Assembly (NCBI GenBank): GCA_016841955.1
Contig: JAENYE010000006.1
Span: forward strand, 53,709 to 117,708
DNA from: Methanobacteriota archaeon
Lineage (GTDB): Archaea; Halobacteriota; Methanomicrobia; Methanomicrobiales; Methanoculleaceae
DNA: 64,000 nt
Reading direction: 5' to 3'
Every line of letters starts with the position of its first letter. Within the stretch, counting starts at the first letter, position 1. Of the stretch, positions 46,898 through 54,726 are shown one piece after another. Under the pieces are notes generated by a model that was given only the letters and a program-made list of their open reading frames with translations, made no database searches and was not told where the DNA came from. Made by a program: the position numbers and the translations under genes.

Positions 46898-46995
46898 TCG
46901 CTACTCGCACCTGACGGTGCTCGAACTCCTGTCCTACGGACAGTCGTTGCTCGAAAACGCTTCGCGTTTTCTCAAGCTCCGTTCCTGTCTGAACG
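46898..46995. repeat. Half-copy of the dispersed repeat with hairpin
   Basis: CTCGCACCTGACGGTGCTCG then AACTCCTGTCC match the arms at 48261 and 41325. A GAAAACGC-TTC-GCGTTTTC hairpin and a second ...GCTCCGTTCCTG...GAACGTCGC piece follow. It abuts the end of the downstream convergent gene. Confidence 0.65.
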
Positions 46996-46999
46996 TCGC

Positions 47000-47941
47000 T
47001 TACGGGAACGGCAGTTCGTATCCATCCCCGTCCCGCAGGACGAGAGCGGCGATGGCGAGATCCTGTATGGCAAGTCCCGTGGAGTCGAAGATCGTGATGG
47101 CGTCCGTGGATGACCGCCTCTTCTTCCCGGTGACGACCTCGCCGAGCGTTCCGGCAATCCGGCCGGGATCGTAGTGCCCGGTGCTGATCGGGACGTTAAC
47201 CTCGCCTGAGTGGATCGCCTGCCGGGGGTCGTCGACGAAGACCTCGGCCTTCATCAGGAGCAGAGGGTCCAGTTCCTGTTTGCCGGGCGCATCCGCGCCG
47301 ATCGCATTGATGTGGGTCCCTTCGTGGACCCAGTCCGCCATCACGAGCGGTTCAGTCGACGGCGTCGTCGTGGTCAGCACGTCGCAGTCGCAGGCGCGCT
47401 CAATCGGGACGCTCCGGGCGTTGTAGTCGGAGTAACGTGCCGCAAAAGCCTCCGCACTCTTCCGGGTCCTGCTCCAGACACGGATCTCCTCGATCGTGAG
47501 CGCGGCAGCCGTCGCCTCGACCTGCGCCTCCGCCTGCCGCCCGGCCCCTACGACACCGAGGGTGACGGACGACTGCCGGGGCGCGAGGTACCTCGCCGCC
47601 ACGGCACCCGCTGCCCCGGTACGCATCGCGGTAAGTTCGGTGGCATTGATGATCGCCTGGGGCGTGCCGGTCTCCACGTCGATGATCACGGTGAGCGCCA
47701 TGACGGTAGGAAGGCCTCTTGTGCGGTTATGCGGGTGAACGTTGACAATCTTCACCCCGGCAATCCCGAGCGCCGGCAGGTATGCGGGCATCGTCCGGAA
47801 GTCCCCGCCCTCAGCGAACGTCACGTAGACCTTCGGCGGCATCTGGATGTCCCCTCTGCCGTGCTCGGCAAAGGCCGCCTCAACCGCCGAATTCACCTCG
47901 GCATACGGCGGGTATCCGGAATGGACAGGGTAGTACTTCAT
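47000..47941 (-). CDS. Ornithine cyclodeaminase/alanine dehydrogenase family protein
   Basis: NAD(P)-dependent enzyme of the mu-crystallin family, 313 residues. VYVTFAEGGDFRTMPAYLP near residue 38, GVKIVNVHPHN near 62 (substrate Lys) and LGVVGAGRQAEAQ near 128 (dinucleotide fold) are typical. Archaeal members include alanine dehydrogenase (AlaDH, as in Archaeoglobus) and ornithine cyclodeaminase; the sequence alone does not settle which. ATG 47941 has GGGGTGATC upstream, a near-perfect anti-SD match, so the longer frame is rejected. The stop reaches into the edge of a dispersed-repeat copy. Confidence 0.85.
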   Translation of the reverse strand: MKYYPVHSGYPPYAEVNSAVEAAFAEHGRGDIQMPPKVYVTFAEGGDFRTMPAYLPALGIAGVKIVNVHPHNRTRGLPTVMALTVIIDVETGTPQAIINATELTAMRTGAAGAVAARYLAPRQSSVTLGVVGAGRQAEAQVEATAAALTIEEIRVWSRTRKSAEAFAARYSDYNARSVPIERACDCDVLTTTTPSTEPLVMADWVHEGTHINAIGADAPGKQELDPLLLMKAEVFVDDPRQAIHSGEVNVPISTGHYDPGRIAGTLGEVVTGKKRRSSTDAITIFDSTGLAIQDLAIAALVLRDGDGYELPFP

Positions 47942-48175
47942 CAGGCGATCACCCCATGATGGCAGGGAGGCCTTGCCGGGAGTCCCGGATGGAGGAACAC
48001 CGCCCGTGCCCCTGTTGTGGCGTGGAGATGCATAGAACGATCTCCGGCGGGTGGGGATATCAACTGTTGGGTGCGAAGGAGACCGGGGGGAAACGTCCGT
48101 CCCACCAGGCATGGACACGCCTCCCCCTGCTCATCGGCCGGGCCGTTGCCGGGAAGGCTTCACGGGAGAAAAAAC

Positions 48176-48749
48176 GGCTTTGTTGAAACCCCGCCTGCTT
48201 GCTCCAGATGTTCGCAATCCAGAGGCACTCCGGGGCACGGCTTTCCACCGAGCTACGCACCTGGCGGTGCTCGAACTCCTGCCCTCCGGCCAGTCGTTTA
48301 TCGCCATGACTGCCCCCGCCCTTTGGGCGGGGGAGGAGCGCGAAGCGCGGGTGGGGTGGGGCTGATGAGATGTGTGGATCGTAGCGAGGTGGAGACTGGG
48401 GAGGGGGAGACCCCCTCGAAACCCTTCGGGTTTCTCAAGCTCGCTACGCTCGCACTCCCCGTCAGCCCCACAGCGAAACCCAAAGGGTTTCTCAAACTCC
48501 TGTCCTGTGGACAGTCGTTCCCCCAATGGCGATAAACGACCGGCGGCACGGCGGGAGTTCGAGCACCGAAGAACGACGTTCCTTCAAGAACGGAGTTTGA
48601 GCACCGGAGGTGCGAGGTGCGCAGGCCACCACGGTCCACTGCATGGGAACATGCTCGAAGAAAAAGGCTGATTCCAGGGACAAGCCGATCCTAGCACCAA
48701 CCTCATCGGGGTAGGAAGGAAGACTAGAAGAAAGGTTTCAACAAAGCCG
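48176..48749. repeat. MITE-like element with perfect 15-bp terminal inverted repeats
   Basis: GGCTTTGTTGAAACC at 48176-48190 is exactly inverted as GGTTTCAACAAAGCC at 48735-48749, with A-rich flanks outside both ends. Inside, 43-bp arms at 48265-48307 and 48526-48568 are inverted copies with few mismatches, bearing GGTGCTCGAACTCC and GTTTATCGCCAT. The core has a GGGCGGGGG palindrome and two AAACCCTTCGGGTTT-type hairpins. No transposase frame is present. With its flanks it explains the 900-bp gap at 47942-48843. Confidence 0.8.
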
Positions 48750-48843
48750 AAAAAACACGGTCGGGACCTGCCGCAAACCGGCCCCGTACGCTCTGCTCAA
48801 CCGGTTCGCCGGGAGAACGGGGGTGTTGAGGCCGCCCTTCCTC

Positions 48844-49515
48844 TCAGGCAGGCTCGTCCTGCATGCCCCGTATCGAGAGCCGGATCAGGCCGAGGTTGGC
48901 ATCCGACTTTGCGAGTATGCAGAGGGAGAGATCCCCGTAGGGCGCGATGATGAGCTTGCCTGCAGGGGTCTCGAGGATCATCTGGGAGAGATCCCCCATC
49001 TCCATGTCGGCGGTGATATGGGTGCCGGCGCGGAGCAGGTCTTCAGCGACCGCAGCCACATGCTCAAAGTCCGCGGAACCCAGCGACTGAAGAGCAAATC
49101 CCTCGTGGAAGACCGAGACGGCAATGACACCCGGCTGCCGTGCGATCTGGTCGAGGCAGTCCGTATCCGCCGACCTGGCCGGGGCGGCAGGCTTTATGCC
49201 GCCGTCGCGGACCCTGCACCCCGTCTCATGAGAGACCTCCCGTGCCGCCTCGGTCTCCTCGGCGGTGTACGCGATAAGTTCGTAATCAAGCGACGGTCGA
49301 TCGAGCAGGTGCCTGTATGCTTCGTCTCCACTGAGCAGCAAGCCTTTGCCGGTGTCCTCGATCGCCGCTGCGTACGGGCTCCCGTTCTGGACTAGGACAA
49401 AACCGGTCCCTTCGGGCTCGTCGATACGCACTGCCCCTGTGAAATGAGGGCTGATCGAAGCAAGGGCTGAAAGAGGCCCCTGCAGTCGTCCGAGTGAGAC
49501 GCCGTCGGGTAGCAT
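48844..49515 (-). CDS. Two-domain protein: FTG-type sensor domain plus roadblock/LC7
   Basis: Unassigned 223-residue protein at the end of the hydrogenase block. The N-terminal half (LSALASISPHFTGAVRI, FVLVQNGSPYAAAIED, LLLSGDEAYRHLL) resembles the N-terminal domain of the protein at 54727-55365. The C-terminal half (about 120-223) is a roadblock/LC7 domain, with GDLSQMILETPAGKLIIAP and ANLGLIRLSI matching the neighbour at 49520-49873. Roadblock domains dimerise and bind small GTPases or scaffold proteins. It starts 4 nt after the stop of the preceding gene, so it is co-transcribed. Confidence 0.65.
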   Translation of the reverse strand: MLPDGVSLGRLQGPLSALASISPHFTGAVRIDEPEGTGFVLVQNGSPYAAAIEDTGKGLLLSGDEAYRHLLDRPSLDYELIAYTAEETEAAREVSHETGCRVRDGGIKPAAPARSADTDCLDQIARQPGVIAVSVFHEGFALQSLGSADFEHVAAVAEDLLRAGTHITADMEMGDLSQMILETPAGKLIIAPYGDLSLCILAKSDANLGLIRLSIRGMQDEPA

Positions 49516-49519
49516 CGTC

Positions 49520-49873
49520 TCACAGAGCAGCAGTTATCCGATCCCTGTTCTTCTTCAGTTCGTACCGGATTCGCCCGACGTTGACGTTCGCGTTCGCCAC
49601 GATGGCGATCAACTCGTCCTCCGAGAGTGGGGAGAGCAGGATAGGCCCGTTCTCCAGTTCGATGAGCATCTGGGACATCTCTCCCTTCCCGAGTTCGTTG
49701 CTCATTGCCTCAGACGTACCCATCCCTGTCGATGCCATGGCACCCAGGGCCTCGACGTCCACGTCCCCGGCAACGACGCTCTCGATCACAAAGCCGTCCC
49801 TTCCCGCCACGACTGCGGCGGTAACCCCGTCAAGTTTCAGGAATTCTCCCAGGATTTGTTTTAACATCTGCAT
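49520..49873 (-). CDS. Roadblock/LC7 domain protein
   Basis: A 117-residue single-domain roadblock/LC7 protein, MglB-like in size. LDGVTAAVVAGRDGFVIESV near residue 14 is the first beta-hairpin, and GEMSQMLIELENGPILLSPLSEDE leads to ANVNVGRIRYELKKNRDRI at the C-terminus. Family members form homodimers and regulate Ras-like GTPases, but no such GTPase gene is in the window; the P-loop protein nearby is a MinD-type ATPase. It lies 4 nt downstream of the hydrogenase large-subunit gene. Confidence 0.85.
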   Translation of the reverse strand: MQMLKQILGEFLKLDGVTAAVVAGRDGFVIESVVAGDVDVEALGAMASTGMGTSEAMSNELGKGEMSQMLIELENGPILLSPLSEDELIAIVANANVNVGRIRYELKKNRDRITAAL

Positions 49874-49877
49874 CGCC

Positions 49878-51245
49878 TCATGTTCTTCTGATACACTCGA
49901 TTTTAAGAGGCATCTTCCCGATCGCGTGCGTTGCGCATGAGATACAGGGATCGTACGCCCTGATGATCATCTCGATGCGGTTTGCCGCCTCCCCGGTCAA
50001 CGCCCCGTTCTCCACCACCCGGCGTGCCATATCCTCCACGCCCCGGTCCATCGCGTAGTTGTTCTGGCAGGTCGCCACGATAAGGTTGCACCGCTCGATG
50101 ATTCCGGCTTCATTGACGGTATAGTCATGGATCAGTGTTCCCCGGGGAGCCTCGACGATCCCGATGCCCCGCCGGTTCACGACCTTCCCTGCCGGCGTCC
50201 GGATGTCTGAGGCGGTGATGCCGGGGTCCGAAAGCAACTGAACGGCCCGCTCGCACGAGGCGATGAACTCGATGTAGCGTGCCAGGTGGTAGGCGAGCGC
50301 AGCCTGGGTGACGGTGCCGAACCGCTGCCGGTACTCTGCGAGAGCAGCGTCCGCATGCTCCGTGCCCATCTTCTCCACTATGTTGAGCCGGGCGAGCGGC
50401 CCGACCCTGTAGTAGTCTCCGCCTTTGAACCGGGCGAACTTCAGGTACGACCAGTCCTCCGAGTACTCCTCGATGAAGTTCGTGTAATCCGGGCCTGAGA
50501 ACGAACCGACTCCGCCTCCGTCTGCACCGAGCATCGTAGCAGGGCCTTCGCAGGTCGAGTAGACCCCGTTGTTGGTCATGCCGAGGAACCCGGTCTTTAC
50601 AGCCCCGATCTCCGTATCGACGCCGTCGAGAAGACCGCGTGCGAGATCCCATCCCTCACGGGCGATTCCGAGCGCTTCATCCGCCATAGCAGCCAGTTCC
50701 GCCCTCTTTCCTTCCGTGAGCGGTGTCGACATCCCACCCGGCAGCGCGTTTGCCGGGTGGATGGGTTTGCCGCCGACCGCCTCTGTCAGGCGCTGGCCGA
50801 ACTTCCGGACCGCGATCGCCTTCTTCGCAAGTTCAGGCGAGTGACGGGCAAGCCCGATGACGTTGCGCGTCTCCGCCGGCGCATCGTGGCCCAGGATGAA
50901 GTCGGGGGCCGCGAGCATAAAGAAGTGGAGGGCGTGAGAATGGACGAACTGGCCTACGCTGAGGAGCTCACGGAGTTTCTTTCCGGTCGCGGGCGGTTCG
51001 ACGCCGAATATCTGGTCGGTCGCCTTCGCCGCCGCCAGGTGGTGCGCCGAGGGGCATATGCCGCAGATGCGGGGCGTGATCCGGGGTGCCTCCTCGATTG
51101 CAGCGCCGATGAGGAATTTCTCAAACCCCCTGAGTTCCACGACCTGGAAGTGGGCCGAGTCGACCTCTCCCTGATCGTTGAGGTAGATCCTGACGCCGGC
51201 GTGACCCTCAATCCGGGTTACCGGGCTGATCGTGATCTCTTTCAT
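49878..51245 (-). CDS. NiFe hydrogenase large subunit, MvhA-like (group 3)
   Basis: Catalytic subunit binding the NiFe(CN)2CO centre for reversible H2 oxidation. The 455-residue protein has the proximal motif RICGICPSAHH (Cys61, Cys64) and the distal motif DPCISCATH (Cys434, Cys437, His440). A 15-residue tail (AIGKMPLKIECIRRT) follows His440 and should be removed by a maturation protease such as the one at 55466-55942. All four Ni ligands are present, so it should be active. Residues resemble F420-nonreducing MvhA, but mvhD and hdr genes are absent here. Overlaps the small-subunit gene by 4 nt. Confidence 0.92.
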   Translation of the reverse strand: MKEITISPVTRIEGHAGVRIYLNDQGEVDSAHFQVVELRGFEKFLIGAAIEEAPRITPRICGICPSAHHLAAAKATDQIFGVEPPATGKKLRELLSVGQFVHSHALHFFMLAAPDFILGHDAPAETRNVIGLARHSPELAKKAIAVRKFGQRLTEAVGGKPIHPANALPGGMSTPLTEGKRAELAAMADEALGIAREGWDLARGLLDGVDTEIGAVKTGFLGMTNNGVYSTCEGPATMLGADGGGVGSFSGPDYTNFIEEYSEDWSYLKFARFKGGDYYRVGPLARLNIVEKMGTEHADAALAEYRQRFGTVTQAALAYHLARYIEFIASCERAVQLLSDPGITASDIRTPAGKVVNRRGIGIVEAPRGTLIHDYTVNEAGIIERCNLIVATCQNNYAMDRGVEDMARRVVENGALTGEAANRIEMIIRAYDPCISCATHAIGKMPLKIECIRRT

Positions 51246-52162
51246 CTGCTCCTCTCCTTTACCAGATCCCGGATCTTTGAGTTCTCCTTGTCCTCCATGA
51301 TCAGGCTCCCGATGGTGAAGGCGTACATCGTGTGTGCGACGTCGTAGAGTTCCTTCTCCACCTCTTTTTCGGGCTTATCGGTGAGATCCGAAATTCTCCG
51401 CACCATCATGCCGTAGATGTCCCGGCAGGGCTCGCGGAGGATATCGAGCGACGGGCCATTGCACCCGTGGCACGGGATGTTGTTTTTGGGACAGGTCGCC
51501 CCGCATCTCCCGAAGGTGACGCTCCCGAGGCAGAGGTAGCCCTGCCCGAGCAGGCAGTGCTCACGGTCGGGAACACCCTCGTGCCGCCGCGAAAGTGTCC
51601 AGTTCTCGACCTGCCCCATGATCCTGTCGCATTCCGAACAGACGGATTTGCGCGAGAGTTCGAGGGTATCCCCTGCAATCATTGCCGGGATGATCTTCTT
51701 CAAGAACGCCTCTTTCGGCGGGCAGCCCGTGACGTAGTAATCGACCTTCACGAGGTCGCCCACCGCGAACGCCCGGTAGAGGAACGGCGGCACATCCGTC
51801 GGGATAACCCCGTCGGGCTTTGCCGTCTCCACCTCCCGGTAGACGCAGGAGAAGAGGTCGTCGCTTGAGTTCAGCATCGAGAGGCCCGATACGCCCCCGT
51901 AGCAGGCGCAGGTCCCGAGCGCCACGAGCGTCTTGGTCCGCTTCCGGATCTTCTCGAGACGTTCGCGATTCTCAACGTTTCGGACTGCCCCGGTCACGAA
52001 CGCGATATCGATACCCTCGGGAGGCTCCTTCGCGTCCATGATCACCGGGGAGTAGACGATATCCGCCCCTGCGATGACATCAAGGAGCATCTCGTGGAGA
52101 TCGAGCACCGCAATCGTGCAGCCCGAACACCCTGCCAGTTCCTCAATAGCAATCTTCATCAT
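51242..52162 (-). CDS. NiFe hydrogenase small subunit, MvhG-like
   Basis: Electron-transfer subunit carrying Fe-S clusters to the NiFe site. The roughly 306-residue protein has the proximal-cluster motif AGCSGCTIAVLD at the N-terminus, ALGTCACYGG near residue 92, VTGCPP near 144, and a late cysteine set (CPKNNIPCHGCNGPS) for the medial and distal clusters. No twin-arginine signal or membrane anchor is present, so the enzyme is cytoplasmic. Start is one of two adjacent ATG codons after GAGGCGGA. Gene order small then large is standard. Confidence 0.92.
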   Translation of the reverse strand: MMKIAIEELAGCSGCTIAVLDLHEMLLDVIAGADIVYSPVIMDAKEPPEGIDIAFVTGAVRNVENRERLEKIRKRTKTLVALGTCACYGGVSGLSMLNSSDDLFSCVYREVETAKPDGVIPTDVPPFLYRAFAVGDLVKVDYYVTGCPPKEAFLKKIIPAMIAGDTLELSRKSVCSECDRIMGQVENWTLSRRHEGVPDREHCLLGQGYLCLGSVTFGRCGATCPKNNIPCHGCNGPSLDILREPCRDIYGMMVRRISDLTDKPEKEVEKELYDVAHTMYAFTIGSLIMEDKENSKIRDLVKERSR

Positions 52163-52168
52163 TCCGCC

Positions 52169-52732
52169 TCATTTCAGAACCAGTTTCTTCAGGCAGGCGT
52201 TCGGGCCGGTGTGGACGATCTCCAGTTTGGCTTTCCTGCCGGTGATCTCTTCGATCGCGCCGACGACGTAGCCGAAGAGCGTCTGGCAGAGCGGGCCGCC
52301 CTGGTCGAGCCCGTTTCGCCGGAGCGTCTGGCGGACGATGCAGTCGTGGAAGACGAGGTAGATGAAGGTCTCTCCGTTCTCTTCGATGATGAACGTCTCC
52401 TTATCCTCGGGTTTCCAGACTTCAAAGGAGTACTGGCCGCGAAGCAGGTCGGAGAGTTCGTGAAGTGCCCCTTCCACGTCTTCGCGCTTCTGGAAGTACT
52501 TGGCGACCTCGTGACCGAACTTCTTCCCGGCCCGGTAGGTGACTGCGTTTGCCCCTCTGCCTGCGATCTCCTCGAGCGACCTGATGACAAGGCCGTTGAG
52601 TTTCATCACGCCGTGGAGCGTCTGTTCCATCTCTTTTGGCTTCGGCGAGCATTCGAGGGGGATCTCCTCGGAGCGGTAGACGAGGTCGGAGTGAAAGGCC
52701 TCATGCAGTTCGTCGATGTATCCCGCGCTCAT
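52169..52732 (-). CDS. V4R-like (hydrocarbon-binding type) protein
   Basis: A 187-residue soluble protein whose layout fits the V4R domain: LNGLVIRSLEEIAGRGANAVTYRAGKKFGHEVAKYF in the N-terminal half, then a Cys-bearing HDCIVRQTLRRNG, GPLCQTLFGYVVGAIEEITG and a last Cys near the end (NACLKKL). V4R domains bind small hydrophobic or tetrapyrrole-like ligands in archaeal regulators and enzymes. Position between ferredoxin and hydrogenase genes, with a 1-nt overlap on one side and 6 nt on the other, suggests a dedicated sensory or assembly partner. Family assignment is moderate. Confidence 0.6.
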   Translation of the reverse strand: MSAGYIDELHEAFHSDLVYRSEEIPLECSPKPKEMEQTLHGVMKLNGLVIRSLEEIAGRGANAVTYRAGKKFGHEVAKYFQKREDVEGALHELSDLLRGQYSFEVWKPEDKETFIIEENGETFIYLVFHDCIVRQTLRRNGLDQGGPLCQTLFGYVVGAIEEITGRKAKLEIVHTGPNACLKKLVLK

Positions 52733-52974
52733 CAGACCACCTTCCGAAGCATTTCGCAGACCTTGATGTCGATGTAGTGCCTCCGGGCAGCGTAGATGCC
52801 ACGGTGCTCGAGTGCCTGGGCCGGGCAGATCTCATGACAGGACAGGCATCCCATACAGTTGTTCGGCCTGACCGCGACGCTCACACTGTCCTGGAGTTCG
52901 TACACGTGCATCGGGCAGTCTTTGACGCAGAGACCGCAGCCGACGCATGCGTCCTTATCCACATGTATATCCAT
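52732..52974 (-). CDS. Ferredoxin, two 4Fe-4S clusters
   Basis: An 80-residue bacterial-type ferredoxin with two complete motifs: Cys10, 13, 16, 20 (CVGCGLCVKDC) and Cys40, 43, 46, 50 (CMGCLSCHEIC). A basic C-terminal extension of about 30 residues (RGIYAARRHYIDIKVCEMLRKVV) is longer than in plain ferredoxins and may dock to the hydrogenase. As the first gene of the hydrogenase transcript, just behind a TATA box, it is a natural electron partner for the MvhAG-like subunits. ATG 52974 is used; an in-frame ATG at 53001 overlaps the promoter. Confidence 0.88.
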   Translation of the reverse strand: MDIHVDKDACVGCGLCVKDCPMHVYELQDSVSVAVRPNNCMGCLSCHEICPAQALEHRGIYAARRHYIDIKVCEMLRKVV

Positions 52975-53010
52975 TACGAGCCCTCTGAATGTGATTATCA
53001 CTTCCTGCTA

Positions 53011-53026
53011 TTAAAAGTATATAGTT
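53011..53026 (-). promoter_or_regulatory. TATA box of the ferredoxin-hydrogenase operon
   Basis: ACTATATACTTTTAA on the minus strand lies about 45 nt ahead of the ferredoxin ATG, giving a start near 52995 and a leader of about 20 nt. The neighbouring 52980-53120 stretch is AT-rich. Confidence 0.65.
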
Positions 53027-53174
53027 TGTTCGCTACAAGGATCTCCCTTGTAGAAGATGATTTTGGATTTTATGCGATTTTATTGTACCTGAAGGCTTTA
53101 TCGGGATTTTCAGGGTCCATATGAAAAATAACTCGGATCCTGTGCCGAAGATGGATTTTGGTCGGGGAGATAAA

Positions 53175-53222
53175 CCGGTTCGGATGCTCTCTGTCCCGGA
53201 CGCATCGTGCAGCCCGAACCGG
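53175..53222 (-). other. Stem-loop between minD-like and ferredoxin genes
   Basis: CCGGTTCGG at 53175-53183 and CCGAACCGG at 53214-53222 pair perfectly, and GATGC/GCATC pair again inside. It sits in the 376-bp space upstream of the operon promoter and could end or attenuate transcription from the minD-like gene. No T-run follows directly. Confidence 0.4.
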
Positions 53223-53350
53223 CATCGGTGAGTTCGAGCCAACGCTTGCATGATCTCCATCTGCGGCTTCCCATGCGCCGGGATGTCACGTGTGAAGACC
53301 AAAAAGAGAAAGGCGGTAATAAGCGCGATAGGCCAGTCTGGCCCCAAAAA

Positions 53351-54139
53351 TCACGCCTTCGCCCGAAAGAGAGCGCGGGCAAGCCGATCGACAAAGCCTT
53401 CCCGGGGAGCCTGCGTCTCCTCCTCGACGTACTCGATGCCGGCTACATCGGCAGAGATGCGCTTAAAGGCCCTGGATGCCCTGGATGTCGGGTACTTCGC
53501 CACGATCGGCGACCTTCCGGCCGACGCGCGTCGAACGTTGGGGTCTTCCGGTATGACCCCGAGCACCCGGACCCCGAGGAGTTTCTCCATCTGTGCCCGG
53601 TTAAACTCATCCTCACTTCCGCCGACCCGGTTGATGATCGCCCCTTCGATGTGCCCGCCGACAGTCTCGGTAAGGATCTTTGTCTTCAGGGAGTCGACAA
53701 TCGAGGAGATCTCGGGGTTGACGACGAGGATCACCCCGTCGGCAATAGTCAGCGGGATGACGCCGTCCCTGCTGATTCCCGCAGGAGCATCGAGGATCAG
53801 GATGTCGAACTCGCTCACAAGGTCCGTCATGATGTCCTTGAGCCGGTCCGGGTTCGACTGCTGAAAACCCTGCAGGGAGAGCCCGCACGGGACAACCTTC
53901 ACCCCGAATGGCCCATCGTAGATGGCGTCCCTGACGCGGGCTTTGCCTGCCAGCACCTCGTGCAGGGTCACCGGCAGATTTTCAAGCCCCAGGATGAGCC
54001 CGAGATTCGCCATTCCGACGTCGGCATCCAGAATGCACGTTTTCTTCCCGTATTGGGCAAGCATCGGCCCCAAATTTGCGGTGACCGTCGTTTTGCCTGT
54101 ACCGCCTTTACCGGATGCGATTGTGTATACTTTTACCAT
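53351..54139 (-). CDS. MinD/ParA-family ATPase
   Basis: Deviant Walker-A ATPase of 262 residues. SGKGGTGKTT at 9-18 has both signature lysines (11 and 16), ILDADVGMANLGLILGL near 36 and ILILDAPAGISRD near 112 complete the site. The C-terminal EGFVDRLARALFRAKA is predicted to form an amphipathic helix, like the membrane-targeting helix of bacterial MinD. No MinE, ParB or SRP-like partner is nearby. MinD-type proteins position cargo or scaffolds in the cell; in this block the likely partners are the roadblock proteins and the hydrogenase. Located 31 nt after the upstream gene. Confidence 0.88.
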   Translation of the reverse strand: MVKVYTIASGKGGTGKTTVTANLGPMLAQYGKKTCILDADVGMANLGLILGLENLPVTLHEVLAGKARVRDAIYDGPFGVKVVPCGLSLQGFQQSNPDRLKDIMTDLVSEFDILILDAPAGISRDGVIPLTIADGVILVVNPEISSIVDSLKTKILTETVGGHIEGAIINRVGGSEDEFNRAQMEKLLGVRVLGVIPEDPNVRRASAGRSPIVAKYPTSRASRAFKRISADVAGIEYVEEETQAPREGFVDRLARALFRAKA

Positions 54140-54170
54140 GTGATCACTCGCTGTTTTGATATCTCCGGAC

Positions 54171-54704
54171 TTACACCCAGTGCTGCAGGGTGTCCCGGAT
54201 ATCCTGTTCGAGTGCGCTCATCTGTTCGGCAGAGAGGTGTTCCGAAGGGTGGGCGATGCCGACCACCGTCTCCCCGCGGTAGGGGACACCAAGGAGTTCA
54301 GCGCCGGCCTCGTCATGCAGTCTTCCCTGCGTGTAGAGGTGACTGTACCGCGCGGCTTCTTCCTCGCTGCCCGGCTTCGTCGAGCCGATCAGGAGGCCGT
54401 CTGTGGTCGCCAGCGTGAAGGACGCAAGGCTATACTTCTTGCTGATTGCGCCGAGAGTTTCCTCCAGGCTTCCCATATTCCGGGGATCGATCTGATCGAG
54501 AGACCTCGCGGGCTCGACGTGGACCGGTTGCGCAATGATCGCCGGTTCTCCTTTGGTTCCCGCAACGCGGGGGGCTTTTGTGGGTCGCTGCCCGGCGAGT
54601 GCCTCGAAGATCTTCGAAAGGAAATACAAAACGCCGGCGAAACCGGCTATCACCGTCGCTGTGATGATAACCAGGAATACCTGGATGATGCCTGTCGAGT
54701 CCAT
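54171..54704 (-). CDS. Membrane-anchored roadblock-like protein
   Basis: A 177-residue protein with one transmembrane helix at about 6-32 (IIQVFLVIITATVIAGFAGVL), a short linker, then a cytoplasmic domain. From about residue 78, SLEETLGAISKKYSLASFTLATTDGLLIGST resembles a roadblock/LC7 fold. It ends in an acidic helix (SALEQDIRDTLQHWV). It could tether the MinD-type ATPase or other block proteins to the membrane. Reading order on the strand places it between the FTG-domain gene (22 nt before) and the MinD gene. Confidence 0.6.
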   Translation of the reverse strand: MDSTGIIQVFLVIITATVIAGFAGVLYFLSKIFEALAGQRPTKAPRVAGTKGEPAIIAQPVHVEPARSLDQIDPRNMGSLEETLGAISKKYSLASFTLATTDGLLIGSTKPGSEEEAARYSHLYTQGRLHDEAGAELLGVPYRGETVVGIAHPSEHLSAEQMSALEQDIRDTLQHWV

Positions 54705-54726
54705 TCTGTTATCAGCTCCTGCATGA

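Noticed and set aside
48051..48671. Several overlapping frames of 60-170 codons in the 48 kb gap
   Set aside because: All are translations of the inverted-repeat element in several frames on both strands, which indicates repeat DNA and not protein selection.
53033..53347. 104-codon minus-strand frame with a hydrophobic start between the MinD and ferredoxin genes
   Set aside because: It begins at TTG with no ribosome site, overlaps the operon promoter and stem-loop, and has no coherent domain. A small membrane peptide is not fully excluded.
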